Source: Niastella koreensis GR20-10
Lineage (GTDB): Bacteria; Bacteroidota; Bacteroidia; Chitinophagales; Chitinophagaceae
Assembly (NCBI RefSeq): GCF_000246855.1
Contig: NC_016609.1
Coordinates: 6,274,744-6,338,743 of the forward strand
Direction: 5' to 3'
DNA length: 64,000 nt
Below the pieces are notes generated by a model that worked only from the letters and a program-made list of their open reading frames with translations, was not told the DNA's origin and searched no databases. Below are positions 8,169-17,183 of this stretch, one piece after another (position 1 is the stretch's first letter; the number at the start of each line of letters is the position of its first letter). The position numbers were made by a program, and so were the translations under genes.

Positions 8169-9188
8169 ATGCCTTTAATCTCCTTTACAGACAAAGGCTT
8201 GTATTGCGAACAGGGCAACTTCTACATTGACCCCTGGCAACCGGTTGATAAAGCCGTGATCACCCATGCCCACAGCGATCACGCCCGGCCTGGCAGCCAG
8301 TCTTACTTATGCCACCGGGATAGTTTGCCTCTGCTAAAATTGCGGTTGGGTCCATACAATTATCAAACAGTTGAATGGAACGAAAGGATCTATATGAATG
8401 AAGTGATGGTATCGCTTCATCCTGCGGGTCATATCATTGGTTCTTCCCAGGTTCGGGTTGAGCACAAAGGCGAAGTGTGGGTGGTAAGCGGCGATTATAA
8501 AACGGAACCAGATGGCATCAGCGGGGTATTTGAACCCATCCCCTGTCATACGTTTATTTCGGAATCAACATTCGGGTTGCCCATCTACAACTGGAAACCG
8601 CAACACGAAATTTATCACGAGATTCAAAACTGGGTGCGCAGCAATGAGGTAGCAGGTAAAACTTCTGTGCTCATTGGGTACAGCCTGGGAAAAGCACAGC
8701 GGATATTACAGGCGCTGGAAGAAGTGACCGGTAATATTTATGTGCATGGCGCCATCTGGAATGTACAGGAAACCCTGCTGCAGACAGGTCATAAATTTCC
8801 TGCCGTACAACGCATTACTCCCGATACACCAAAGGATGCATTCAAGGGCAGCGTGGTGATAGCGCCGCCTTCGGCAGATGGCAGTGCATGGATGCGTCGT
8901 TTTACTAATAGCAGTACCGGCATTTGCAGCGGATGGATGCAGGTACGCGGCAACCAGCGACGCAGAAATGCCGATGCAGGTTTTGCCCTCAGCGATCATG
9001 CCGACTGGCAGGGACTGTTACAGGCAGTTAAAGCCACCGGCGCCCAAAAAGTATACATCACCCATGGGTTTCAATCTGTGTTTAGCCGCTACCTGAATGA
9101 AATTGGTATCGATGCATCTGAAGTGAAAACGGAATTTGGAACGGAGGAGGAAGAAGGCACATCTGAAAATGCAACAACTGAAAATTAG
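8169..9188 (+). CDS. Ligase-associated DNA exonuclease (metallo-beta-lactamase/beta-CASP fold)
   Basis: The start ATG at 8169 (MPLISFTDKGLYC) is right because everything upstream in frame is translated heptamer repeat. The metallo-beta-lactamase metal motif is THAHSDHARPGS, with further ligands in HPAGHIIGS and GDYKTEPD, and a late ALSDHADW that is typical of the CPSF/SNM1-like branch. It belongs to the exonuclease family found with ATP-dependent ligases (TIGR04122 type). The stop is 3 bases before the ligase ATG, so the two are co-transcribed. Partners are the ligase at 9192, the helicase at 14568 and PdeM at 53860. It probably trims DNA ends before sealing; the substrate is inferred. Confidence 0.88.
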   Translation: MPLISFTDKGLYCEQGNFYIDPWQPVDKAVITHAHSDHARPGSQSYLCHRDSLPLLKLRLGPYNYQTVEWNERIYMNEVMVSLHPAGHIIGSSQVRVEHKGEVWVVSGDYKTEPDGISGVFEPIPCHTFISESTFGLPIYNWKPQHEIYHEIQNWVRSNEVAGKTSVLIGYSLGKAQRILQALEEVTGNIYVHGAIWNVQETLLQTGHKFPAVQRITPDTPKDAFKGSVVIAPPSADGSAWMRRFTNSSTGICSGWMQVRGNQRRRNADAGFALSDHADWQGLLQAVKATGAQKVYITHGFQSVFSRYLNEIGIDASEVKTEFGTEEEEGTSENATTEN

Positions 9189-9191
9189 GAA

Positions 9192-10826
9192 ATGAGGGAA
9201 TTCGCACAACTCATATTTACGCTGGGTACCAGCACCAAAACAAATGATAAGCTTCAGGCCCTATCAACCTACTTTGCGCATGCCGATGAAAAGGATAAGG
9301 TGTGGGTGATTGCATTGTTCAGCGGCCGCCGGCCACGCCGCACCGTTAGCGGTACGCAGTTGGCGGTATGGTGCTGTGAATTGGTTGATCTGCCCATCTG
9401 GCTTTTCCAGGAATGTTACCATACCGTAGGCGATCTTTCAGAAACGATTGCATTACTGATACCAGAGAGTTCTTCCTCCCCCTCTATTGGAGGGGGACGG
9501 GGGGAAGCCAACCGGGAGGGGGCCTCCCATCCCCTCCATTACTACGTTGAACAATTTCAGCAACTTGAAAAAGCCGCCGAACCCGAAAAGAAAACGTTTA
9601 TCCTGCAGTCGTGGCAGGAATTAAGCAGCCGCGAACGGTTTGTATTCAATAAATTATTGTCGGGCACTTTCCGGGTGGGCGTATCGCAAAAACTAATGGT
9701 GAATGCCCTGGCCAAAACAGTTCAACTGGAGCCCAGCGTTATTGCTCACCGCATCAGTGGTAACTGGGACCCTGCCACCACTTCTTTTGACCAGTTGTTA
9801 AGCGAGCAGTCAACCCAAACCGATCATTCAAAACCCTACCCTTTCTACCTCGCGTATGCGTTGGAAGATCCTTTGCAGGAATTAGGCGAGCCAGCCGATT
9901 GGCAGGCTGAATGGAAATGGGATGGCATCCGTGGACAAATTATAAAACGCAACGACCAGTTGTTTGTATGGAGCCGCGGCGAAGACCTCATCACCGAAAA
10001 ATTCCCCGAATACACCATCCTGCAACGCAAACTGGAAAACGGCACTGTCATAGACGGAGAAATTCTACCCTATAAAGATGGACAGGTACTCAACTTCAAT
10101 GTGCTGCAAACCCGCATTGGCAGAAAGAACATCGCTAAAAAGAATTTACAGGAAGCACCGGTTGGGTTATTTGCCTACGACCTGCTTGAACTCAGTGGAG
10201 AAGACATCCGGCATTGGGCGCTCGCCGAACGGCGGGCAGCCCTGGAAACACTGGTCACTTCCCTGCAACTGCCCTGGTTGCAACTATCCCCTATTGTGAC
10301 CTTCAGCAACTGGGAGGAACTGACCACCATTCGCAAACAAAGCCGCAGCCTCAACAGTGAAGGATTGATGTTAAAACGGAGAGCATCTGCCTACCAGGTA
10401 GGCCGCAAAAGGGGCGACTGGTGGAAATGGAAAATTGACCCGCTCACCATCGATGCAGTAATGGTATATGCACAAAAAGGAACCGGCCGCCGCAGCAACC
10501 TGTACACCGATTATACTTTTGCTGTAAAAGATGGCGACAAACTGGTTCCCTTTACCAAAGCTTATTCCGGGTTGACTGATAAAGAATTCGCCCAGGTAGA
10601 TTCCTTTGTAAAAAAGAACTCCCTCGAAAAGTTTGGACCCGTTCGCACCGTAAAACCCGAGCTGGTTTTTGAAATTGCCTTTGAAGGAATTGCCACCAGC
10701 AACCGCCACAAATCCGGCGTAGCCCTCCGCTTTCCCCGCATCAGCCGCTGGAGAACCGATAAATTACCCAACGATATCAATACTTTAGAGGACCTGAAGA
10801 AAATATTGGAGCTTTATGGGAAATAA
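9192..10826 (+). CDS. ATP-dependent DNA ligase of the Lhr/Exo/PdeM repair module
   Basis: The nucleotidyltransferase motif is EWKWDGIRGQ, with the Lys that takes AMP. Later motifs VIDGEIL, GLFAYDLLEL, GLMLKRR and DWWKWKIDP follow, then an OB-fold domain. This is the PP_1105-type DNA ligase (TIGR04120) that seals nicks using ATP. The N-terminal DNA-binding domain carries a 25-residue Ser/Gly/Pro-rich insert at residues 92-116, encoded by a G-rich palindromic repeat (9465-9539). The gene follows the exonuclease by 3 bases. The C terminus (TLEDLKKILELYGK) is complete. Confidence 0.9.
   Translation: MREFAQLIFTLGTSTKTNDKLQALSTYFAHADEKDKVWVIALFSGRRPRRTVSGTQLAVWCCELVDLPIWLFQECYHTVGDLSETIALLIPESSSSPSIGGGRGEANREGASHPLHYYVEQFQQLEKAAEPEKKTFILQSWQELSSRERFVFNKLLSGTFRVGVSQKLMVNALAKTVQLEPSVIAHRISGNWDPATTSFDQLLSEQSTQTDHSKPYPFYLAYALEDPLQELGEPADWQAEWKWDGIRGQIIKRNDQLFVWSRGEDLITEKFPEYTILQRKLENGTVIDGEILPYKDGQVLNFNVLQTRIGRKNIAKKNLQEAPVGLFAYDLLELSGEDIRHWALAERRAALETLVTSLQLPWLQLSPIVTFSNWEELTTIRKQSRSLNSEGLMLKRRASAYQVGRKRGDWWKWKIDPLTIDAVMVYAQKGTGRRSNLYTDYTFAVKDGDKLVPFTKAYSGLTDKEFAQVDSFVKKNSLEKFGPVRTVKPELVFEIAFEGIATSNRHKSGVALRFPRISRWRTDKLPNDINTLEDLKKILELYGK
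9465..9539 (+). repeat. G-rich palindromic element in frame inside the ligase gene
   Basis: The 75-base tract reads CTCCCCCTC then GGAGGGGGACGGGGGGAAGC, followed by a second G-rich and C-rich pair. It is 25 codons long with no stop. The same pattern (C-run, four-base loop, G-run, second G-run) occurs inside the helicase gene at 15213 and in spacers at 12500 and 14459, all in the same orientation. Confidence 0.7.
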
Positions 10827-10940
10827 GAAACAGGTTTCAGGTTCCAGGTTAACTTGTTTTTCCCTGAAACCTGAAACATGCAACAGCTCCTTCCTGAACT
10901 TTTAACACCCAGGTATCACCACTGCCAAATTTCAAAATCG
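10827..10940. repeat. Word array with inverted repeat after the ligase
   Basis: The spacer opens with caggtttcaggttccaggtt. AGGTTTCAGG at 10832-10841 pairs with CCTGAAACCT at 10863-10872. It may serve as the ligase 3' hairpin. The rest of the spacer carries no gene. Confidence 0.6.
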
Positions 10941-10948
10941 TAAATTTG
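10941..10948 (+). promoter_or_regulatory. Candidate -7 element of the cytochrome gene
   Basis: TAAATTTG matches TAnnTTTG exactly and ends 17 bases before the ATG at 10966, a usual distance. Confidence 0.45.
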
Positions 10949-10965
10949 AAGTATAATCCCCGCGC

Positions 10966-12345
10966 ATGAAAAAATGGATGGTGCTTATTCTCATCGTGAT
11001 CAGTGGTGTAGCCTTTACCGGTGTGTTTATCAGCGAATATGAACCCGTTCCTATTCCGCCAAGTACACAACGTATGGGGGGCGATGTGCAGAAAGGATAT
11101 GAGTATCTTACAACCGGCGAATATGTAAAAGGCGGGATCCCTTTCAGGACCTGGTTGATGGGCATGGGCAAAAGCAAAACCAATTACCTGCAACGCACCG
11201 GTAATAATGCCGAGGTCTCGCACGAATACAATACAGTTACAGCAGCCAATGGCGAAGTACTGGTGGCGCCCAACTGTTTGCAATGCCATGCACAGGTGTT
11301 CGATGGTAAACTGGTAATAGGCCTGGGTAATACCTTTATGGATTTCACCCATAATGAAAAGACGAATGTAAAGAACCTGAAAATGGTGGAGAGCATGTTG
11401 AAACTCACCTCCGCCAGCAGGTACAAAGCAGCCAAACCATTTCTGGATGTAGCAGAAATCGTCACACCTTTCCTCATAACTAATATCAGGGGCGTGAATA
11501 CTGCCGATCGGCTGGCAGCCGTATTGGCATCTCACCGTGACCCTGTAACATTTAAATGGAACCCTGAAGCACAGTTGGATATTCCCGAAATGGTTATTCC
11601 ATCTGATGTACCACCATGGTGGTTGCTGAAGAAAAAGAATGCGATGTTTTATAATGGATTTGGCCGTGGCGATTTTGGCCGGTTCCTGATGGCCTCTAAC
11701 CTGCTTACCGTAAATGACACGGCAGAGTCTGCAGAAGTAGATTCACATATGCCCGATCTGCTGGCTTATATCTTTTCATTGGAACCACCTAAATATCCCG
11801 GCACTATTGATAAAGCACTGGCCGGTGACGGCGAAAAGATCTTCAACAAAAAATGTGGCGGCTGTCATGGCTCCTATGGCGCTACCGAAAAATATCCCAA
11901 CCTGTTGATCCCCGAACCGGTTATTCAAACAGACTCACTGTTGTACAAATACAATTATTCCAGTCCGCAGTTTGTTGAATGGTTTAATAAAAGCTGGTTC
12001 ACCACCGGTGATCATCCGGCACGACTGGAACCATTTATGGGGTACATTGCGCCCCCGCTCGATGGCATCTGGGTCACAGCGCCTTATCTGCACAACGGAT
12101 CTGTGCCAACGTTAGAAGCGTTGCTCAACAGCGATCTTCGTCCTAAATACTGGAGCCGCGATTTCGATAACCCCGAATACGATTATGAAAAGCTAGGCTG
12201 GAAATTCACCAAAGAAACCAAAGCCCTCGATAAATTCACCTACAATACCGATCTGCCCGGTTATGGTAACTATGGCCATACCTTTGGCGACAGGCTTACG
12301 GAGAAAGAGCGGAAGGTGGTTTTGGAGTATTTGAAAACCTTATAA
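10966..12345 (+). CDS. Di-haem c-type cytochrome
   Basis: A single N-terminal hydrophobic segment (residues 3-22) exports or anchors the protein. Two haem c sites are visible: CLQCH at 104-108 and CGGCH at 297-301. The C-terminal half has PPLDGIWVTAPYLHNGSVPTL, a motif shared by di-haem peroxidases and RoxA-like cytochromes. Length 459 residues. Its partners are unknown; no peroxidase-specific evidence or oxidase gene is near. It separates the ligase genes from the helicase without an obvious link to repair. It has its own candidate promoter. Confidence 0.8.
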   Translation: MKKWMVLILIVISGVAFTGVFISEYEPVPIPPSTQRMGGDVQKGYEYLTTGEYVKGGIPFRTWLMGMGKSKTNYLQRTGNNAEVSHEYNTVTAANGEVLVAPNCLQCHAQVFDGKLVIGLGNTFMDFTHNEKTNVKNLKMVESMLKLTSASRYKAAKPFLDVAEIVTPFLITNIRGVNTADRLAAVLASHRDPVTFKWNPEAQLDIPEMVIPSDVPPWWLLKKKNAMFYNGFGRGDFGRFLMASNLLTVNDTAESAEVDSHMPDLLAYIFSLEPPKYPGTIDKALAGDGEKIFNKKCGGCHGSYGATEKYPNLLIPEPVIQTDSLLYKYNYSSPQFVEWFNKSWFTTGDHPARLEPFMGYIAPPLDGIWVTAPYLHNGSVPTLEALLNSDLRPKYWSRDFDNPEYDYEKLGWKFTKETKALDKFTYNTDLPGYGNYGHTFGDRLTEKERKVVLEYLKTL

Positions 12346-12384
12346 TTAAAAGGTAAATACAAAATGTAGAATGAAAAATGAAAA

Positions 12385-12452
12385 AGGAAGTTGACGAGTT
12401 AACCAGGAAGTTGATAGAGTTGATAATGTTGATAGAGTTAACAAGTTAATAG
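12385..12452 (+). repeat. gttgatagagttgat word array
   Basis: The spacer 12346-12599 begins with degenerate words of 9-10 bases (gttgacgag, gttaaccag, gttgatagagttgataat, gttgatagag, gttaacaag). There is no gene in the spacer. Confidence 0.65.
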
Positions 12453-12499
12453 GTGCCCCTCTGTAGAGAGGATCATTTAAGTATTATCGCGAGGTTGCT

Positions 12500-12540
12500 A
12501 AACTCCTCTCCGCCAGCTGGCGGAAGGCCGGGAGGGGGCC
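12500..12540 (+). repeat. G-rich palindromic element, intergenic copy 1
   Basis: AACTCCTCTCCGCC, a perfect 14-base palindrome CCGCCAGCTGGCGG at 12510-12523, then GGAAGGCCGGGAGGGGGCC. Same family as 9465, 14459 and 15213. Confidence 0.6.
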
Positions 12541-12546
12541 GCAAGA

Positions 12547-12570
12547 TAAAGGCCCCGCAAAAGCGGAGCC
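12547..12570 (-). terminator. Terminator of the T9SS cargo gene
   Basis: On the minus strand GGCTCCGC, a TTTT loop and GCGGGGCC form an eight-pair stem with one G-U pair, then TTTAT. On the plus strand the same site has an A-C mismatch, which supports use on the minus strand. Confidence 0.6.
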
Positions 12571-12599
12571 CTGATGTGCAAAATAACCCTCGTGTAACA

Positions 12600-14213
12600 C
12601 TATTTAATCAGTTTATCGAACAAAGTATGATTGTCTGCTTTTACCTGCACCAGGTAAACACCGGGGAGTAGCGTTGTCAAATTACTCATGACGATGGTAT
12701 TACGGCCCAACAGTCCTTGCTGCTGCACCTTTTTTACCTGTCTGCCACTTGCATCGTACAACGCTACCTGAATCACGCCGGCTTTCTCCAGTTGCATACT
12801 TATTTGCAGAAGATCTTTAAATGGATTGGGAAATACCTCGGTACCTACCGTAAACGTATTTCCGGTTCGCACCACTACCACATTGGTGTAATAATAATTC
12901 CCGTTAAAATCTGTTTCGCGAATGCGGTAATATACCGTTCCGGTAACACCCGGGGAATATACATACGTATATGGAGTGGTTGCATCGTTAGAGGCCGCGC
13001 CTGTCAATTCACCGGCCGGGGTAAATGACAAGCCATCCAGGCTATATTCAATGGTAAATGAACGCGCATTTGCCTGTGCATAGGCAAACCAGTTCAGTTG
13101 AACCCGCCCGTTATTATATACAGCTTGTAAAGCACTCATTTTATCTGCCAGTACCGCGCACGAAGCCGCATTGGACATAGTGGGCGTATAATTGGTGGTA
13201 TCCTTTGAAGCCAGCCCGGTGTTATAGTTTATCGCAAACGTGGTACCACCAATTGAACCGGATGATTTGTTAACCGTAAGTTGTGCAGCCGGGCCATTTC
13301 CACTAATGCTTTGGTTATTTACAATGCTGCCACCAATATACAAACTGCCATTTCCCGATATCTGGCCATTATTGCTAAGTGCGCCGCCCACCCGCACATA
13401 AGCATTGCTATTATTTATTTTGAAAGCCTGACCATTTATAGTGTATGAACCACCAACCCACAGCAAGCCTTCATTCCGGGTGCTTATGGAAGTAGTAAGT
13501 GAATTACTCACCGTGATCGTCCCCGTGTTCACCAGCGAGTCAGCTACCTGACTGCTATTGATGGTATTATTGTTGCCTTTAAAAATAGCTTTGCTCTGGT
13601 TGATAAACGAACCGCTTATATTAACATCATTAAACGTTATTGTTCCCCGGTTATTAATGGTGGTGCCATTATCGGTAGTGACCCCTGACGAAAATGTGAG
13701 CACCCCATTATTAATTATCTGGGCGCTGGCCTTTACATTGGTGTTCTGGGCAAAGGTCATAGTACCGCAGGCATTATTCGTCACCACGATCGTATTGTTT
13801 TGGTTCCAGCTGGCATTCCAGTTAAATGTACCGGTGTTGGTGATCGCAGCGCCATCATCAACCGTAATGTTCCCGCCTACCGTACCCAAATTGGTAAGTG
13901 TAGCCGCAAAATTATTGGCGGTAGCCGCCAGGGTACCACCCTTCTGCACATTTACAATGGAACCCTTTTTTGCATCCAGGGTTCCGGTGTAATTCCCGCC
14001 ACTGGTTATTGTTAAAGTGGCCCCGTTGTTCAAGCTGATGTTTCCTGAAAAAGCAGTAGTGATACAAATGTTTGTACCATTATTATAAGTACCTGCAGTA
14101 TTAAGCGTACTGCCTCCAGGGCATTGGGCTATTAACGATGAGGTGGATAATACCACCCATAGTATCACCAATAACCAACGGATATTGGCGGGGGTACGGG
14201 AATCAAGTTTCAT
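12600..14213 (-). CDS. Secreted repeat-rich protein with T9SS type A sorting domain
   Basis: I start at the ATG at 14213, giving a signal peptide with LLVILWVVLSTSSLIAQ. About 330 residues of short beta-helix-like repeats rich in Asn, Gly and Thr follow (NLGTVGGNITVDDG, NNGTLT forms). A folded segment around residues 380-450 resembles fibronectin-like domains that precede sorting signals. The end, from VFPNPFKDLLQI through YDASGRQV to PGVYLVQV, is a Por secretion system type A C-terminal domain. So it is exported by the T9SS and attached to or released from the cell surface. Its role is unknown; adhesin-like by composition. Confidence 0.82.
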   Translation of the reverse strand: MKLDSRTPANIRWLLVILWVVLSTSSLIAQCPGGSTLNTAGTYNNGTNICITTAFSGNISLNNGATLTITSGGNYTGTLDAKKGSIVNVQKGGTLAATANNFAATLTNLGTVGGNITVDDGAAITNTGTFNWNASWNQNNTIVVTNNACGTMTFAQNTNVKASAQIINNGVLTFSSGVTTDNGTTINNRGTITFNDVNISGSFINQSKAIFKGNNNTINSSQVADSLVNTGTITVSNSLTTSISTRNEGLLWVGGSYTINGQAFKINNSNAYVRVGGALSNNGQISGNGSLYIGGSIVNNQSISGNGPAAQLTVNKSSGSIGGTTFAINYNTGLASKDTTNYTPTMSNAASCAVLADKMSALQAVYNNGRVQLNWFAYAQANARSFTIEYSLDGLSFTPAGELTGAASNDATTPYTYVYSPGVTGTVYYRIRETDFNGNYYYTNVVVVRTGNTFTVGTEVFPNPFKDLLQISMQLEKAGVIQVALYDASGRQVKKVQQQGLLGRNTIVMSNLTTLLPGVYLVQVKADNHTLFDKLIK

Positions 14214-14567
14214 GCGGATCGAGGGGTTGTGCGACCGTAATGAAACCAAACACAGGCCAGATTAAAGAAAACAGGAATCCTGCCGATGATTTACATTTTT
14301 CTCCACTACATAATTACCTGTACATACCACACTTATAATCAATTAACAGTTTTACTAAAATACCCTTAACAGGCGCTTGAAAACCGTCATCAGGCAGTAA
14401 ATTCTTCCCTTTACAGGAAAGATTTTCCAATTTATGGAACTAGCGGCCTGTTAAGAAAGCCCTCCCCTGCAGGGGGAGGGTTTGGGAGGGGGCCCAAAAA
14501 TTCACTAAATTACTTCGCAAAGGAAAAGGCATGCAGACGCGAATCAACTTCCGCATGCCCATGTGTT
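14214..14567. other. Divergent spacer before the helicase, with a G-rich palindrome
   Basis: This 354-base region separates the minus-strand cargo gene from the helicase. It contains the G-rich element copy at 14459-14494: CCTCCCCTGCAGGGGGAGG, then GGGAGGGGGCCC. No gene is seen. A TTACTTCGC near 14512 is a poor match to a -7 box. Confidence 0.5.
14459..14494 (+). repeat. G-rich palindromic element, intergenic copy 2
   Basis: C-run, TGCA centre, G-run and a second GGGAGGGGG block, as in the other three copies. Confidence 0.6.
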
Positions 14568-17183
14568 ATGAGGCTTCAAACAACTACCGGATATACTACG
14601 ATCGTTAACTGGCTGGCAAACAAAAACAACCATCCGTTCACCTTCCAGGAGGAAACCTGGCAACATATTATTAATGGCAAAAGCGGATTGGTAAACGCCC
14701 CCACAGGCTGTGGTAAAACATTTTCTGTATTCCTGGGCGCCCTGATCGATTTTATCAATCACCATCCGCACGACTGGAAATCAAAAGGCAATAATGGCTT
14801 ACAACTGTTGTGGATCACGCCCCTGCGGGCCCTGGCCAAGGATATTGGCCGGGCCATGGAAGAAGTGGTGAGTGAGCTGGGCATGCAATGGAAAATAGGC
14901 ATCCGCAACGGCGATACCGACATCAACGAACGGGCGCGACAAAAACGCCGCATGCCCGAAGTATTGATCATTACCCCGGAAAGCCTGCACCTGCTGCTGG
15001 CGCAAAAAGGCTATCCCGACACTTTTGAAACTCTGCAGATCATGGCCGTTGACGAATGGCATGAGCTCATCGGCTCCAAACGCGGCGTACAGGTAGAGCT
15101 TGCCGTTTCACGATTGGTAGCCTTGCGAAATGGACAATTAAAGGTCTGGGGCATCTCCGCAACCATTGGTAATCTGGAACAGGCCCAGGAGGTTTTGTTA
15201 TCATCTGTTTATAACTCCTCCCCCTCCACCGGTGGGGTCCGGGGGAAGGCAGTTATCGTCAAAGCCAACATCCGCAAAGACGTTGTTATTGAATCCATCA
15301 TCCCCGATGAAATAGAAAAATATCCCTGGTCGGGCCACCTGGGTTTAAGGCTCATCCATAAAGTACTGCCCATCATACACAACAGCCGCACTACCCTCAT
15401 CTTCATCAATACCCGCGGCATGAGCGAGCAATGGTACCAGGCATTGTTAACCGCTGCCCCCGATCTGGCAGGCGCTATAGCTTTGCACCACGGCAGTATT
15501 GAACAGGAATTGCGCATTTGGGTAGAAGAAGCCCTGCACACCGGCCGGCTCAAAGCGGTGGTATGTACCGCCAGTCTTGACCTGGGTGTTGATTTTCGCC
15601 CGGTTGAAACCGTTATACAGGTAGGGTCGCCCAAAGGAGTTGCCCGCTTTTTACAACGCGCCGGGCGAAGTGGTCATAGTCCCGGCGATGTAAGCCGCAT
15701 CTATTTTCTGCCCACCCATTCGCTGGAACTGGTAGAAGCAGCCGCCCTGAAAAATGCGGTGGAAGAAACCTTTATTGAAAGCAGGGAACCCATGCTGTTG
15801 TGCTTTGATGTACTGATCCAGTACCTGAGCACCCTCGCCATTTCAGATGGCTTTTTACCGGAACCATTGTTAAAAGAACTCCGCACCACTTATTGTTACC
15901 GCGACATAACCGACAGCGAGTGGATGGCCATCCTGGAATTTATTACCTCGGGCGGCAATGCCTTACAACAATATGATGAATATAAAAAGGTAGAGGTCAT
16001 CGATGGGGTGTTTCGTATTACCAGCCGGCGCATAGCCATGCGGCACCGGATGCACATTGGCACCATTGTAAGCGAAGCCATGATGAAAGTGAAGTTTGTG
16101 AGTGGCGGTTTTATTGGGGTAATTGAAGAATGGTTCATCACCCGTTTATCGCCCGGCGATGTGTTTACCCTGGCGGGCCGTCAACTGGAGCTGGTGACCA
16201 TTAAGGATATGACTGCGCTCGTACGTAAATCAAATGCAAAAAAATCGATAGTCCCCAGTTGGCAGGGCGGGCGTATGCCGTTGAGTGCCAATTTAGGAAA
16301 GAAGCTGCGCGAGAAGTTTGAAGAAGCAAGGGACATTCAGGAAGGCAGAGGGCAAAAGGCAAAGGGCAAAGGGAAGAATACAGAAGTAAGAGATCCGAAA
16401 ACCGGGAATCCATTGCCAGCCAGCCCCGACAAGTCGGGGATTGCCGATTCACAATTGCCGGCTAAGCTGCCTGATATAGAGTTGCAGGTTCTGGAACCAT
16501 TATTTAACCTTCAGGAAAGGCTCTCCCATGTTCCCGGTGCTAATGAATTATTAATTGAACATATTGAAACGAAGGACGGCTATCATCTTTTTGTATATCC
16601 GTTCGAGGGGCGGCTGGTGCACGAGGCCATGGCGGCCATTCTGGCCTGGCGCATCAGTAAGATAACGCCTATTACATTTTCTTTTGCTATGAATGATTAT
16701 GGGTTTGAACTGTTGAGCGATCAACCCATACCGGTGGATGATACCAATGTGTATGAACTGTTCACCCCCAATGATCTATTGGCTGATATTCAGCGAAGTG
16801 CGAATGCAACAGAAATGGCAAAACGAAAATTCCGCGATATCGCAGTTATTGGCGGACTTATTTTCCAGGGTTATCCCGGTGAACAAAAGAAAGCCCGGCA
16901 TTTACAATCGTCTGCCTCGTTATTATTCAATGTATTTTCAGAATATGAGCCGGGTAATTTACTATTGCGCCAATCCTATCAGGAAGTTTTCGATCAGCAG
17001 ATGGAAGAAGTACGGCTGCGCAATATGTTGGAAAGAATACAACGATCGACCATCATCATTACATTTCCCCAGCAGTTAACCCCATTCTGTTTCCCCATAA
17101 AAGTAGACAGTATGCGGGAAAACCTCACCTCGGAAAAACTGGAAGACAGGGTAAAAAGAATGCAGGCACAATTGAACCAATAG
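14568..17183 (+). CDS. Lhr-type DEXH helicase, ligase-associated
   Basis: This superfamily 2 helicase shows Walker A APTGCGKTF (about residues 45-53), motif Ia TPLRALAKD, the DEWH box (about 163-166), SATIGN motif III, and motif VI QRAGRSGH. The C-terminal Lhr-core winged-helix region contains SGGFIGVIEEWF and FTLAGRQLELV. It belongs to the DEXH helicase family that accompanies the PP_1105-type ligase (TIGR04121 type), and is thought to unwind or translocate on 3'-tailed DNA. Two inserts add length (871 residues against roughly 810-830 usual): a G-rich palindrome at residues 216-228 and a 45-residue linker at about 590-634. Confidence 0.9.
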   Translation: MRLQTTTGYTTIVNWLANKNNHPFTFQEETWQHIINGKSGLVNAPTGCGKTFSVFLGALIDFINHHPHDWKSKGNNGLQLLWITPLRALAKDIGRAMEEVVSELGMQWKIGIRNGDTDINERARQKRRMPEVLIITPESLHLLLAQKGYPDTFETLQIMAVDEWHELIGSKRGVQVELAVSRLVALRNGQLKVWGISATIGNLEQAQEVLLSSVYNSSPSTGGVRGKAVIVKANIRKDVVIESIIPDEIEKYPWSGHLGLRLIHKVLPIIHNSRTTLIFINTRGMSEQWYQALLTAAPDLAGAIALHHGSIEQELRIWVEEALHTGRLKAVVCTASLDLGVDFRPVETVIQVGSPKGVARFLQRAGRSGHSPGDVSRIYFLPTHSLELVEAAALKNAVEETFIESREPMLLCFDVLIQYLSTLAISDGFLPEPLLKELRTTYCYRDITDSEWMAILEFITSGGNALQQYDEYKKVEVIDGVFRITSRRIAMRHRMHIGTIVSEAMMKVKFVSGGFIGVIEEWFITRLSPGDVFTLAGRQLELVTIKDMTALVRKSNAKKSIVPSWQGGRMPLSANLGKKLREKFEEARDIQEGRGQKAKGKGKNTEVRDPKTGNPLPASPDKSGIADSQLPAKLPDIELQVLEPLFNLQERLSHVPGANELLIEHIETKDGYHLFVYPFEGRLVHEAMAAILAWRISKITPITFSFAMNDYGFELLSDQPIPVDDTNVYELFTPNDLLADIQRSANATEMAKRKFRDIAVIGGLIFQGYPGEQKKARHLQSSASLLFNVFSEYEPGNLLLRQSYQEVFDQQMEEVRLRNMLERIQRSTIIITFPQQLTPFCFPIKVDSMRENLTSEKLEDRVKRMQAQLNQ
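15213..15250 (+). repeat. G-rich palindromic element in frame inside the helicase gene
   Basis: AACTCCTCCCCCTCCACCGG then TGGGGTCCGGGGGAAGGC, adding NSSPSTGGVRGKA to the protein without a stop. It aligns with the ligase copy through CTCCCCCTC, a four-base loop, a GGnGGGG block and GGGGG.AA. Confidence 0.7.
16336..16470 (+). repeat. Composite word array and CCCCGAC palindrome in frame inside the helicase gene
   Basis: First an AAGGCAAAGGGCAAAGGG word array (16352-16373), then a perfect hairpin CCCCGAC-AA-GTCGGGG at 16434-16449. Together they encode a low-complexity linker (GRGQKAKGKGKN, then PASPDKSGIADS). Both parts occur as separate repeats in spacers (40895; 22474). Confidence 0.65.

Noticed and set aside
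13558-13992. 144-codon frame antisense to the T9SS cargo gene
   Set aside because: Arises from the Asn/Thr-rich repeats read on the other strand; no start context or motif.
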